From Paludibacter sp. 47-17 (GTDB lineage Bacteria; Bacteroidota; Bacteroidia; Bacteroidales; Paludibacteraceae): DNA of 64,000 nt. A program made the position numbers and the translations under genes. Below are positions 37,307 through 46,070 of the stretch, in pieces. Each line of letters starts with the position of its first letter. Within the stretch, counting starts at the first letter, position 1. The notes under the pieces were generated by a model that saw nothing but the letters and a program-made list of their open reading frames with translations, searched no databases and had not been told where the DNA came from. The stretch is taken from contig MKVT01000009.1 of NCBI GenBank assembly GCA_001898935.1, positions 248,001 through 312,000 on the forward strand, in the 5' to 3' direction.

Positions 37307-37323
37307 GCAGCGGGAAAGGAATG

Positions 37324-37367
37324 ATAAAGAGAGGGTGTTTCACGATGTGATTTCACCCTCTCTTTAT
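37324..37367 (+). terminator. asd: asd terminator
   Basis: ATAAAGAGAGGGTG (37324-37337) and CACCCTCTCTTTAT (37354-37367) form a perfect 14-bp stem with a 16-base loop, 17 bases past the asd stop. The descending arm is T-rich. From here to 37563 I see no gene and no other clear element. Confidence 0.75.
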
Positions 37368-37563
37368 TCGTACCTATCTGAGTATTCAATTCTCAGAGAC
37401 TTAATTTCTAAGACAGCCTCTTTTTTTCAGCTGTTCATATCCAGGCCTTCTTCCTTTTTTCTACTTATAAGCAGAACATGAATAGCAAGCTGGCAGCAAC
37501 ACAGTAGTATACAGAGCCGGTGCAGGGATGCCGGAAAAATGCCAGGAGGATCGTATTGACCGG

Positions 37564-38283
37564 TTAAAAAACCTTCATCGGTATATGCTTTTGTTTCACT
37601 TCTTCCACAAACAACCGGGCAAATTCGGTGGCACCGTAGTGACTCACATGCGTTGAGTCTTGTTTGGTATCGGTAAACGTGAATAATTTTTTTGATGCTT
37701 CGGGACCCAGCCCGGCCACCAGTTTACGGGTCGAAGCTTCCATATCCACACAGGGTGTGTGAGTGGCCGATGCGATGGCACGGGCCGCCTGTATATAATC
37801 GCCATGGGTGTCTTTCAACGTACCCTTACCGTCGAAATGACGGCGGACAATAGAAGTGCACACCACCGGAGTTGCACCTTTGCTGCGCGCCGATTCGATA
37901 AACATCCGTATATGATCCTGAAACGATCCGAACGCATCGGCATGAATCTTCGGATTTTCTTTCTGATCGTTGTGCCCGAACTGAATAATGAGGTAATCGC
38001 CCGGTTTTATGCTGTCGATCACCGCTTTCCATCGTCCTTCGTTGATGTAGCTTAAGGTGCTCCTTCCGCTGGCAGCCCGGTTTTTCACTACCACACCAGG
38101 CCGTACAAATTCCTTTAACCCCTCGCCCCAGCCCGATTCGGGCGAGCGGTTGGCCTGCTTGGCGGCCATGGTCGAATCGCCTATCATCCATACGGTTGTT
38201 TCCGACTTCGACTGAGAGGAAATCAGCATAAACACTCCGGCGAGTATCAGGAGTGGATAAAGAAAACGGGTTGTTTGTTTCAT
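37564..38283 (-). CDS. Secreted SGNH esterase, CE12 / rhamnogalacturonan acetylesterase-like
   Basis: A 239-residue protein starting at MKQTTRFLYP (38283), with a signal peptide to about residue 24. Block I is MIGDSTMA with nucleophile Ser37, block III is FGHNDQKENP near 115, and block V is DSTHVSHYGA near 218 with the catalytic Asp and His. These match carbohydrate esterase family 12, which removes acetyl groups from pectin. No lyase, hydrolase or SusC/D genes surround it, so it is not part of an evident polysaccharide-utilisation locus. It shares a symmetric divergent promoter with the next gene. Confidence 0.9.
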   Translation of the reverse strand: MKQTTRFLYPLLILAGVFMLISSQSKSETTVWMIGDSTMAAKQANRSPESGWGEGLKEFVRPGVVVKNRAASGRSTLSYINEGRWKAVIDSIKPGDYLIIQFGHNDQKENPKIHADAFGSFQDHIRMFIESARSKGATPVVCTSIVRRHFDGKGTLKDTHGDYIQAARAIASATHTPCVDMEASTRKLVAGLGPEASKKLFTFTDTKQDSTHVSHYGATEFARLFVEEVKQKHIPMKVF

Positions 38284-38333
38284 ACCTGGTTTCGATTGAA
38301 CATTAAAAATAATTCCAAATAACATCTTCGCAG

Positions 38334-38362
38334 CAAAGTTAATTATATTTTTGTTAATTTTG
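38334..38362. promoter_or_regulatory. Symmetric divergent promoter, CE12 esterase (-) / DUF6567 protein (+)
   Basis: CAAAGTTA (38334-38341; TAACTTTG on the minus strand) and TAATTTTG (38355-38362) point outward across 13 bp, exactly as at 2979-3007 and 42748-42776. The ATGs are 50 and 84 bases away. No exact -33 TTTG is seen for either direction. Confidence 0.68.
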
Positions 38363-38446
38363 CTGCTCTAATCACTTCACACATCCTGGATTGCTGAATA
38401 TCCGGGCAACCGGGTATTCAGCATTTCAGATTAAAAAATTTATCCG

Positions 38447-39400
38447 ATGAAAATCCGTTTTGTTTTTATTCTCCTGTTTACCCTTTTGTTTACTACGTCA
38501 TGTAAGTATCATTATGGTCTCACTCACAACGAAAACCATCACCAAACACAGGTTGTACTCGACGAAAGTAATTACCGGGTCGTCAAATATGTTGAAGGCG
38601 ACGCCTATGCCCGCTATTTTCTGGGAATCGGCGGAGGCGCCAGTAAACGAGGTATCATAGCCCGGGCCCGCGAAAACATGTTACAAAAAGCCGGGTTGAT
38701 AGGGAAATCGCGTGCCGTAATCAACGAAACAGTGGAACTTCGCGTGAAAAACTCCCTGTTTATTACCGAAGTCCGGTATATCGTATCGGGCTATATTGTC
38801 GAATTCTTCAACCCTGCCCTCGACACACCGCCGGTGGCCGAAGAGAACATATACGCTGTACCCGACCGCCCCCGCGCCCCCAATATCAAAACCCGGGGTA
38901 TTCAAGCCGGCTATGCTCATTCCTACACTCAACTCTACAGCCACGAATACACCAACCATCCGGGCGCCGGCTTTACCTTAGGTGTGAAAACCGAATACAG
39001 CAATCCCGACCTGCGGTTTTTATTCCTCGAATCGCAGTTAAACCTGGTGTACCTGAACTGGAACACCGACTACCGCAACCGCCGGTACAGCAGCGAAAAC
39101 AGTTTTGGTCTCGAACTTCCTGTTATGGCCGGTCTGCGCCTCCCTCTCCCTTTTGTCAATTCAGTTTCCTGGTATCTGAAAACCGGACCGTTTTTGAATC
39201 TGTTCAATGTGGACCGCAAGGTATATAAACTGAACAATGACACCTACGATCGCGAAACGGGGATATTGGGAACTGCCGGTTTAAAGTTGGGCATCGGCTT
39301 TCAATTCGGAAAGCACTGGCAAACCGAGTTCGGCCATCGTTTCAATATCGGCTGGGGCGAATACGACCATACTCATTTCACGGTCAGCTACCTGTTTTAA
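38447..39400 (+). CDS. DUF6567-like lipoprotein with C-terminal beta-barrel-like region
   Basis: A 317-residue protein with a lipoprotein signal ending FTTSC (Cys19). Residues about 25-125 (QVVLDESNYRVVKYVEGDA, then SRAVINETVELRV) match the DUF6567-type domain found alone in many Bacteroidetes lipoproteins. From about 145 onward the chain turns into alternating aromatic strands ending VSYLF, typical of a small outer-membrane barrel. The two parts together would anchor a lipoprotein domain to a barrel. Function is unknown. It converges on AsmA through a strong hairpin. Confidence 0.78.
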   Translation: MKIRFVFILLFTLLFTTSCKYHYGLTHNENHHQTQVVLDESNYRVVKYVEGDAYARYFLGIGGGASKRGIIARARENMLQKAGLIGKSRAVINETVELRVKNSLFITEVRYIVSGYIVEFFNPALDTPPVAEENIYAVPDRPRAPNIKTRGIQAGYAHSYTQLYSHEYTNHPGAGFTLGVKTEYSNPDLRFLFLESQLNLVYLNWNTDYRNRRYSSENSFGLELPVMAGLRLPLPFVNSVSWYLKTGPFLNLFNVDRKVYKLNNDTYDRETGILGTAGLKLGIGFQFGKHWQTEFGHRFNIGWGEYDHTHFTVSYLF

Positions 39401-39444
39401 GTCCAAAGGCCGGCCGCGGGTTACGACGGCCGGCCTTTGGACTT
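39399..39444. terminator. 18-bp perfect hairpin shared by two convergent genes
   Basis: AAGTCCAAAGGCCGGCCG (39399-39416) and its exact complement (39427-39444) flank a 10-base loop. The arms overlap the TAA of the upstream gene (39398-39400) and the stop of the AsmA gene (39443-39445). Very G+C-rich with a symmetric layout, it should terminate or protect both mRNAs. Confidence 0.82.
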
Positions 39445-42319
39445 ATTTAACCCCTTTTGTAAGCCTTTCGCGAATCATCGCCTTGATTTCCAATTGACGC
39501 CGGTCGATCTCCCGGCGTTGTGCCGGACGATACAGCCTTGCATACCGCGGTTTGGCCGGACGAATCTTCAAATCGTCGAGCTTACCCGATACATCCACTC
39601 CTATCGGAAAGGGTAACGGACTGTCGGTAACCGAAATATGGTAATTGAAGTTCATATCCAGGTTATGCTTTCCCGACAGTACGGCTTTGTATTTATCCAT
39701 CACGATCTGGAACGGATAGATATCCACTTCTTGTTGAAAAATAGTAAACTCGGCCGCCAGACTGTCGATCCGGTTTTCCGTCTTCTTATTGAACATTAGA
39801 ATTTTGGCAATCTCCGAAAAGGTTTCACCGTCCATCAGCACCAGATCTTCACCGCTTACCGAGGCAACCCCCAACAGGGTGGAAGGTTTGAACCGGTAAG
39901 TGGAATCGAGATAGGTTTCGGCAGCTATATGAAACTCGCCACGACCTCCAAACGAACGCAACATCGGCATAATCGTATCGACATCGGGAATCATCAGCAG
40001 CAATTCTTCGATTTCGATATGGGTCAGATGAAAATCGAGTCCCAGGAAAAGATGATTGCGACGGGGGCTATGATAGAGTGCATTCAACTGCATTCTTGCC
40101 GCCGATGCGGTAAACAATACACTTTCGAGCCCCAGCATACCGTTTTTGACAGTCAATATTCCCCGCACATCGCTCAGCACATCGGTCGAAACGAACGCTT
40201 CATCCACCTTTACATTCAAGGTAATGTCGACCCCTTTGGGCACCATAAACGGCCCTGAACTTCCACTTTCCTGCACTTGCCGGATATCGTGCGCCGACAC
40301 CGAAAGTCCGGCCGTTTCGGCCACCGAGTCGCCGTAGCCAAAGCCATCGACCAGCTTCATCAGGTAATTCACATCGGTCGTCGACGAAGTAAAATCGAAC
40401 TTCCCGGTGAGTAATCCCCTGTTGTTGAGGTAATCATCGAGATTGGTAAGCGTGCCCACCAATTGAAAATCGGAATAACCAATCACCAACCTGCTGTCGT
40501 TGATAGCGATCCCATCGGGCGTGAAATCAAAACTAATCGCAGGAATCTCCAGGTCCGGTTCTATCCCGGAAAGACGCACCACACCCTCTTTCAAGCGTAC
40601 CGACCCCTCAGGTATCCACTTCAGCGACCGCCCCGAAGCCGTTTTATCTTCAGCTACCGCAGCAACCAATTTCATCGCTCCGGTTTGCAGCTGCTCTTCT
40701 CCCGCCACCGCACGCAATCCATCGATCGTACCCTCCACATCGAAGGCCCTGGCGACAGTCGAATCCATCAGATTGGACACCGAAACACCCAGGCTCGCGC
40801 CTGTTAATGTGGCCTCGGCCGCAGTACCCTGTTCAATATCCAACCTGCCCGATTTCAGATGCAGTTGAGCAAAACGAGGAGCAGAGGCTGATGGATTCGG
40901 CATTTTAAAGTTCAATTCGGCCGAACGGGTCGAAAGCCTGATCGTATCGTATACGGCATTGAAATCGCTGATTGCAAACTGCCCGTCGGCCCTTATCCGG
41001 TCGAAATCAGCGTTCATCAGTTGCGACAACCGACACTTCAGATTTAAATTTCCCCGGGCGATTCCCTTCAGATCAATATCCATTTCATCGGGTAATACGG
41101 GTCGTGCATCGGCCAGGCTCAATATACCGCGGGCTTTCAAGTCAAAGCGGAGATCGCCCGTCAGATCGTCGACCACTCCACGACCACTAATCTGCGAATT
41201 CATCGTTCGTGCATGAAAATCATCGACCACGATACGCCAACTATCTTCATCCATTAAATCGAGAACTACATCCACCTTTCCACTCATTTCATCCAACTTA
41301 TAGGGCAAACCTTCGTATCCGAACTTACTGTTGTCGAAACCGACCTTCACCAGCAGTACGGGAAGAGCGCTTTCGCTTACGACACCTTTCAAACTACCCT
41401 CGAATGAAACCTTTCCATCCAACGCCATTCCTTCCAGATAGCCGGCATATTCCCGGGGAATCAATCCGAGCACTGGCTTAACCGGAAGCTTACCTTCCGA
41501 TGCAAAGGCAATATCCATCAACAAATCATCCGATTTCGAATGATTCTCGATCTTCACCGACAACTCCAACGGCAATTCGTTCAATTTCACCTCGGCATCG
41601 GTCAATTGCAGTACGAATCGATTCATTTCAAAAGAGTAATCGGTCGATAAATGCGCAGGAATCGATGCTATATACGCGATCGAATCGTAAATAACCTCCA
41701 TGGCGGGCGTCGCAAGATGTAATTTGCCCTTCAACAAATCGCCCCGGCCCGAAACCGTCATCCGCGCCTGTACCTTGTCCAGGTTTGCCTGCAGCTTCGT
41801 GGGCTGGTCGGTATAGGAAAGACGAACGTTATGAAAATCAATTTTCTCGATTTCAAGCCGCGCCACCGGCAGTTCGAATGCCGAAGTATCGGCCTCCGGC
41901 GAAGGAGGCATCACCGCATAATTCGATTCGCCGGCAGCATTGGTATACACCACTACACTGGCATCGCTGAGCAACAACTCGCGCACTACTACCGCGTTAT
42001 TGCGAAAAAACTCCTTTACATCGACGGTCGCACAGGCCGAAGCAGCACGCACCAATGTATCCGAAGGGGCACCTTCGACAGGATTCACCAGCGACAAACC
42101 ATGCAGGTGGAGGGCAAATTCGGGGAAAGTACTGAAGAAAGTCAGTTCTACACGGTCGACCTTCGTTTCGCAAACCAGCATTTCGTTGAGCTGCCGTTGC
42201 ACTACAGGAGTTATTTTTTCAGGGGTAAACACCCACCATACGACCACAGCAACACCGATCATCAACACGACAACGAGCGATGCAAAGGTAATGGCAAGCA
42301 GTTTTAAGGCAGATTTCAT
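39443..42319 (-). CDS. AsmA-family protein
   Basis: A 958-residue protein with one N-terminal membrane anchor (about residues 8-30), then a long strand-rich periplasmic body with the chorein-like start VDRVELTFFSTFPEFALHL and the AsmA C-terminal segment containing GEFHIAAETYLDSTYRFKP. AsmA-like proteins form bridge-like grooves for phospholipid transport between the membranes. The C-terminal tail is very basic and Arg-rich (ARLYRPAQRREIDRRQLE). It follows the small lipoprotein gene by 13 bases on the same strand. Confidence 0.9.
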   Translation of the reverse strand: MKSALKLLAITFASLVVVLMIGVAVVVWWVFTPEKITPVVQRQLNEMLVCETKVDRVELTFFSTFPEFALHLHGLSLVNPVEGAPSDTLVRAASACATVDVKEFFRNNAVVVRELLLSDASVVVYTNAAGESNYAVMPPSPEADTSAFELPVARLEIEKIDFHNVRLSYTDQPTKLQANLDKVQARMTVSGRGDLLKGKLHLATPAMEVIYDSIAYIASIPAHLSTDYSFEMNRFVLQLTDAEVKLNELPLELSVKIENHSKSDDLLMDIAFASEGKLPVKPVLGLIPREYAGYLEGMALDGKVSFEGSLKGVVSESALPVLLVKVGFDNSKFGYEGLPYKLDEMSGKVDVVLDLMDEDSWRIVVDDFHARTMNSQISGRGVVDDLTGDLRFDLKARGILSLADARPVLPDEMDIDLKGIARGNLNLKCRLSQLMNADFDRIRADGQFAISDFNAVYDTIRLSTRSAELNFKMPNPSASAPRFAQLHLKSGRLDIEQGTAAEATLTGASLGVSVSNLMDSTVARAFDVEGTIDGLRAVAGEEQLQTGAMKLVAAVAEDKTASGRSLKWIPEGSVRLKEGVVRLSGIEPDLEIPAISFDFTPDGIAINDSRLVIGYSDFQLVGTLTNLDDYLNNRGLLTGKFDFTSSTTDVNYLMKLVDGFGYGDSVAETAGLSVSAHDIRQVQESGSSGPFMVPKGVDITLNVKVDEAFVSTDVLSDVRGILTVKNGMLGLESVLFTASAARMQLNALYHSPRRNHLFLGLDFHLTHIEIEELLLMIPDVDTIMPMLRSFGGRGEFHIAAETYLDSTYRFKPSTLLGVASVSGEDLVLMDGETFSEIAKILMFNKKTENRIDSLAAEFTIFQQEVDIYPFQIVMDKYKAVLSGKHNLDMNFNYHISVTDSPLPFPIGVDVSGKLDDLKIRPAKPRYARLYRPAQRREIDRRQLEIKAMIRERLTKGVK

Positions 42320-42332
42320 AGCTACGCATTTT

Positions 42333-42713
42333 TTATTCCGACACTTTCACATAATGGAATTCCTTGTTAAAATCATCCTTGTATTTAAGAGTGGTTGCAC
42401 TCAGTTCGGTCACTTTATAAAACTTAGGCACCTTGTTCCCACCTGTCGTCATTATATGATAATGCGTCAGATCGTCCTTCACCAGCGTCCATTCGAAACG
42501 CTGCGCTTCCGCTTCCGAAATATCTTCGGCTGTATTCCAGCGGGCGCCCGTATAATCGGCGTCGTAACGGTAATATTCCGATTTGGAGCCCGCCTGCGAC
42601 TGCCATTTGCCAATCAGCAAACCTTCGTCGATGACGATTTCCTCGGGTTCACACGAAACCAGCACAAGGGCCAGCATCATTATAATCAGCGATATAAAGC
42701 TCTTGGAGTTCAT
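42333..42713 (-). CDS. Small lipocalin-like lipoprotein
   Basis: A 126-residue protein with a lipoprotein signal ending LVLVSC (Cys21). The mature part has [12 protein letters not shown], Tyr-rich strands and a closing [16 protein letters not shown], the pattern of small lipocalin-like domains common in Bacteroidetes. It is co-transcribed with AsmA (13-base gap) from the symmetric promoter shared with pnp. No ligand can be inferred. Confidence 0.78.
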   Translation of the reverse strand: MNSKSFISLIIMMLALVLVSCEPEEIVIDEGLLIGKWQSQAGSKSEYYRYDADYTGARWNTAEDISEAEAQRFEWTLVKDDLTHYHIMTTGGNKVPKFYKVTELSATTLKYKDDFNKEFHYVKVSE

Positions 42714-42747
42714 ACTATCTGTTGTTAATAAAGGAGTTGAAATGCTA

Positions 42748-42776
42748 CAAATTTACAACTTTTTTCACTACCTTTG
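42748..42776. promoter_or_regulatory. Symmetric divergent promoter, small lipoprotein (-) / pnp (+)
   Basis: CAAATTTA (42748-42755; TAAATTTG on the minus strand) and TACCTTTG (42769-42776) point outward across 13 bp. The geometry is the same as at the two other sites. The ATGs are 34 and 43 bases away. Confidence 0.7.
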
Positions 42777-42819
42777 CACCCGACAAAAAGAAGTTTTTAA
42801 ATTTAATGTAATTTTTTGT

Positions 42820-44958
42820 ATGAATGTAGTTACAAAAACCATCGCATTGGGTGATGGAAGAGAAATTACCATTGAAACCGGTAAGCTGGCCAAACAGGCC
42901 GACGGATCGGTGATGGTACGCATGGGCAACACCATGCTGCTCGCTACGGTTTGTTCTGCCAAAGACGCCGTACCGGGAACCGACTTTATGCCGCTTTCGG
43001 TGGATTATAAAGAAAAATTTGCTGCTTTCGGACGTTTCCCCGGCGGTTTCCTCCGTCGCGAAGGACGCGCTTCGGACTATGAAATCCTGGTGTCGCGCCT
43101 GGTCGACCGTGCATTGCGTCCGCTTTTCCCCGACGATTACCATGCCGAAACCTTTGTAAATGTGATCCTGTTCTCCGCCGATGGAGAAGATATGCCCGAT
43201 GCGCTGGCCGGGTTGGCTGCTTCGGCTGCCCTCGCTGTTTCCGATATTCCGTTCAACGGTCCGATTTCTGAAGTGCGCGTCGCCCGTATCGATGGTAAAT
43301 TCGTGGTGAATCCTACGTTTAAACAACTGGAGGATGCCGATATGGATATCATCGTAGCTGCCACCCTCGACAATATCATGATGGTGGAAGGCGAAATGAA
43401 GGAAGTGAGCGAAGACGAACTGCTCGCCGCCATGAAGATAGCCCACGAGGCGATCAAGGTGCATTGCCGTGCTCAGCTCGAACTGATGGAAGAAGTGGGT
43501 AAAACCAAAAAACGGGAATACAACCACGAAGAAAACGACGAAGATCTGAAAAAAGACATCTGGGCAAAAACCTACGATAAAGTATATGCGGTTGCCAGCT
43601 CGTGTAATACCGACAAACATTCGCGCATCGAGAATTTCGAAGCGGTAAAAGCCGAATACATTGCCGCATTGGACCCCGAAGTTGCCGAAGCTAAAGCAGG
43701 CCTTATTTCGCGTTACTACCACGATGTGGAAAAAGAAGCGATGCGCCGGTCGATTCTCGACGAAGGAAAACGTCTCGATGGTCGTAAAACCACCGAAATC
43801 CGTCCTATCTGGTCGGAAGTGGATTATCTCCCGGGAGCACACGGCTCGGCTGTCTTTACCCGTGGCGAAACGCAGTCGCTTACTACCGTTACGCTTGGCA
43901 CCAAGCAGGACGAAAAGATTGTCGACGAAGCCCTGAACCAGGGCAAGGAGCGATTCCTGCTGCACTATAACTTCCCGCCCTTCTCGACCGGCGAAGCCCG
44001 TCCGTCGCGTGGAGTTGGCCGTCGCGAAGTAGGTCACGGCAACCTCGCCTTCCGCGCATTGAAACCGATGATTCCTGAAAACTATCCTTACGTGGTTCGC
44101 GTAGTGTCCGATATTCTCGAATCGAATGGCTCGTCGTCGATGGCAACCGTTTGCGCCGGAACCCTGGCGCTGATGGATGCAGGTGTAACCATCAAAAAAC
44201 CGGTTTCGGGTATTGCCATGGGACTGATCTCCGAAAACAAAGGCAAAAATTTCGCCGTCCTTTCCGATATTCTCGGCGACGAAGACCACCTGGGCGACAT
44301 GGACTTCAAGGTAACCGGTACCAAAGACGGTATCACGGCTACTCAGATGGATATTAAGGTAGACGGATTGTCGTACGAAATCCTGGAAACCGCACTGCGT
44401 CAGGCCAAAGAAGGCCGCCTTCACATCCTGGGGAAAATCCAGGAAACACTGGCCGAACCACGTGCCGACCTTAAACCGCACGCACCGCGCATCGTAGTGA
44501 TGTTCATCCCGAAAGAGATGATTGGTGCGGTAATCGGCCCTGGCGGAAAAATCATCCAGGGTATGCAGGCCGAAACAGGAGCTGTGATTTCGATCGAAGA
44601 AATCGGAGATCAGGGCCGTGTGGAAATTGCCGCCAACAACAAAGCCGCTATCGATGCCGCCGTTGCCAAAATCAAAGGCATCACATCAATCCCTGAAGTG
44701 GGTGAAATCTATCCGGCTAAGGTTAAGTCGATCATGCCTTACGGTTGTTTCGTGGAATTCCTCCCCGGCAAAGAAGGATTGCTCCACATCTCTGAAATCG
44801 ACTGGAAACGTATCGAAAAGATGGAAGACACCGGCATCAAGGAAAACGACATGCTCGAAGTGAAACTGCTCGATATCGACGCCAAAACCGGTAAGTTCAA
44901 ACTTTCGCGCAAGGCTCTTCTGCCCCGTCCGCCGAAAGAAGAAAAGCCGCAGGCCTAA
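42820..44958 (+). CDS. pnp: Polynucleotide phosphorylase
   Basis: A 3'-5' phosphorolytic exoribonuclease of mRNA decay. The start at [12 protein letters not shown] (42820) gives 712 residues; the open frame upstream covers the promoter. Two RNase PH domains (about 5-230 and 320-545, the second containing [14 protein letters not shown] and [19 protein letters not shown]), a KH domain with [12 protein letters not shown] (about 570) and an S1 domain (about 635-700) are all present. E. coli pnp autoregulates through its leader. Here the leader is about 40 bases, with no evident stem. Confidence 0.98.
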   Translation: MNVVTKTIALGDGREITIETGKLAKQADGSVMVRMGNTMLLATVCSAKDAVPGTDFMPLSVDYKEKFAAFGRFPGGFLRREGRASDYEILVSRLVDRALRPLFPDDYHAETFVNVILFSADGEDMPDALAGLAASAALAVSDIPFNGPISEVRVARIDGKFVVNPTFKQLEDADMDIIVAATLDNIMMVEGEMKEVSEDELLAAMKIAHEAIKVHCRAQLELMEEVGKTKKREYNHEENDEDLKKDIWAKTYDKVYAVASSCNTDKHSRIENFEAVKAEYIAALDPEVAEAKAGLISRYYHDVEKEAMRRSILDEGKRLDGRKTTEIRPIWSEVDYLPGAHGSAVFTRGETQSLTTVTLGTKQDEKIVDEALNQGKERFLLHYNFPPFSTGEARPSRGVGRREVGHGNLAFRALKPMIPENYPYVVRVVSDILESNGSSSMATVCAGTLALMDAGVTIKKPVSGIAMGLISENKGKNFAVLSDILGDEDHLGDMDFKVTGTKDGITATQMDIKVDGLSYEILETALRQAKEGRLHILGKIQETLAEPRADLKPHAPRIVVMFIPKEMIGAVIGPGGKIIQGMQAETGAVISIEEIGDQGRVEIAANNKAAIDAAVAKIKGITSIPEVGEIYPAKVKSIMPYGCFVEFLPGKEGLLHISEIDWKRIEKMEDTGIKENDMLEVKLLDIDAKTGKFKLSRKALLPRPPKEEKPQA

Positions 44959-45013
44959 TACGACGGTTCCTGTAACGGTCGGGCCGAACCGCGGCAAAGC
45001 TATAAGTACCTGA

Positions 45014-45042
45014 AAGCTGTCCCGGGATTTCCGGGACAGCTT
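45014..45042 (+). terminator. pnp: pnp terminator hairpin
   Basis: AAGCTGTCCCGG (45014-45025) pairs with CCGGGACAGCTT (45031-45042) around a 5-base loop, 55 bases after the pnp stop. No T-run follows. A weaker CGGTTC/GAACCG pairing precedes it at about 44963-44990. The rest of the gap to 45167 is featureless. Confidence 0.65.
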
Positions 45043-45167
45043 ACAACAAGATACTCCCGAAACGGAGCACAACCAACAACCAAACAACATGAAACCCGGA
45101 GCATTTTCAATTGGCCGGAACGTGAAAAACTGAAGCAATTCAAAAGTAGTTTACGAAAAACACGGCT

Positions 45168-45977
45168 ATGTTTGACGTGAAAATCATCGGCAATAACGCC
45201 AGCAACAATTGGCTCGTCCGGCAATTCGAAATCATGAAATTCTCGGATACTGCCCTGGAGGAGAAATTCATTCCCCGTCCGGATATTTCCATCGTATTTC
45301 ATTTCAAAGATTCCCCCCTGATCCGGAGCGAAAAAAACATTCAACTGGAACCTTTTTTCCTTGCGCCCATTATACCAAGTTCGCTGGTGCTGAATTTTCA
45401 CGGCGAAATGGATACTTTCATAGCCATCTGCAAACCTACCGTTTTCACACGGATTTTTCACCTGGATTTAACCCCGGTGAACAAACGAAGCATCGATCTT
45501 CCCCCAGCCATTTTCAGTAAGTTATGGACCGAATTAAGCCGGCTCGATACTACTCAGGAACGCATTCATCATTTTACCGCTTTTATCAACTCATTTCAGC
45601 AAACACCCTATCAACCCGATGCTGTCGATATCTTTTACGATAAGATGATAGAAAACAGCGCAGCAGTCCCCATTCATAAGCTGGCCCGTGAATGTCCGGC
45701 ATGCAAACGGACACTGGAACGTAATTTTATAAAACGTACCGGCGTTACTCCCAAGGTATTGATGCGGATTATACGGCTCAACGACCTATTGTCCCACCTT
45801 CACGATCCTATTACAATTGATTATCAGGAACTGGTATTCGATGGTCATTATTTTGACCAGGCACATTTTATCAAGGATTTCAAATCGATTATCTGCGAAA
45901 CGCCGGGTTATTTTTTCAACAGAAATCTGCAGATCGCAAAAATGTTTTCAGGAAAACAGGAAGGAACCATCCGCTAA
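45168..45977 (+). CDS. AraC-family transcriptional regulator
   Basis: A 269-residue protein. The N-terminal part (about 1-150, with FHFKDSPLIRSEKNIQLEPF) resembles the DUF6597-type sensor domain found in AraC-like regulators. The C-terminal AraC HTH (about 165-262) has HKLARECPACKRTLERNFIK (first helix pair) and the signature VFDGHYFDQAHFIKDFKSI. The HTH is divergent; CPAC replaces the usual SxR start. Targets are unknown. The downstream OmpA gene, with its own -7 box, is a possible one. Confidence 0.88.
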   Translation: MFDVKIIGNNASNNWLVRQFEIMKFSDTALEEKFIPRPDISIVFHFKDSPLIRSEKNIQLEPFFLAPIIPSSLVLNFHGEMDTFIAICKPTVFTRIFHLDLTPVNKRSIDLPPAIFSKLWTELSRLDTTQERIHHFTAFINSFQQTPYQPDAVDIFYDKMIENSAAVPIHKLARECPACKRTLERNFIKRTGVTPKVLMRIIRLNDLLSHLHDPITIDYQELVFDGHYFDQAHFIKDFKSIICETPGYFFNRNLQIAKMFSGKQEGTIR

Positions 45978-46016
45978 TCTGTCGTTTTTTTACAATCCCG
46001 CCCGCTCAGCGCCTGC

Positions 46017-46024
46017 TATATTTG
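46017..46024 (+). promoter_or_regulatory. -7 box (TATATTTG) for the OmpA-like gene
   Basis: A perfect TAnnTTTG match 46 bases before the ATG at 46071. It probably drives the run of three secreted-protein genes. Confidence 0.5.
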
Positions 46025-46070
46025 TATTTATATTCGTTCAGTATAAATTAACCTTTAATACAATTGGTAG

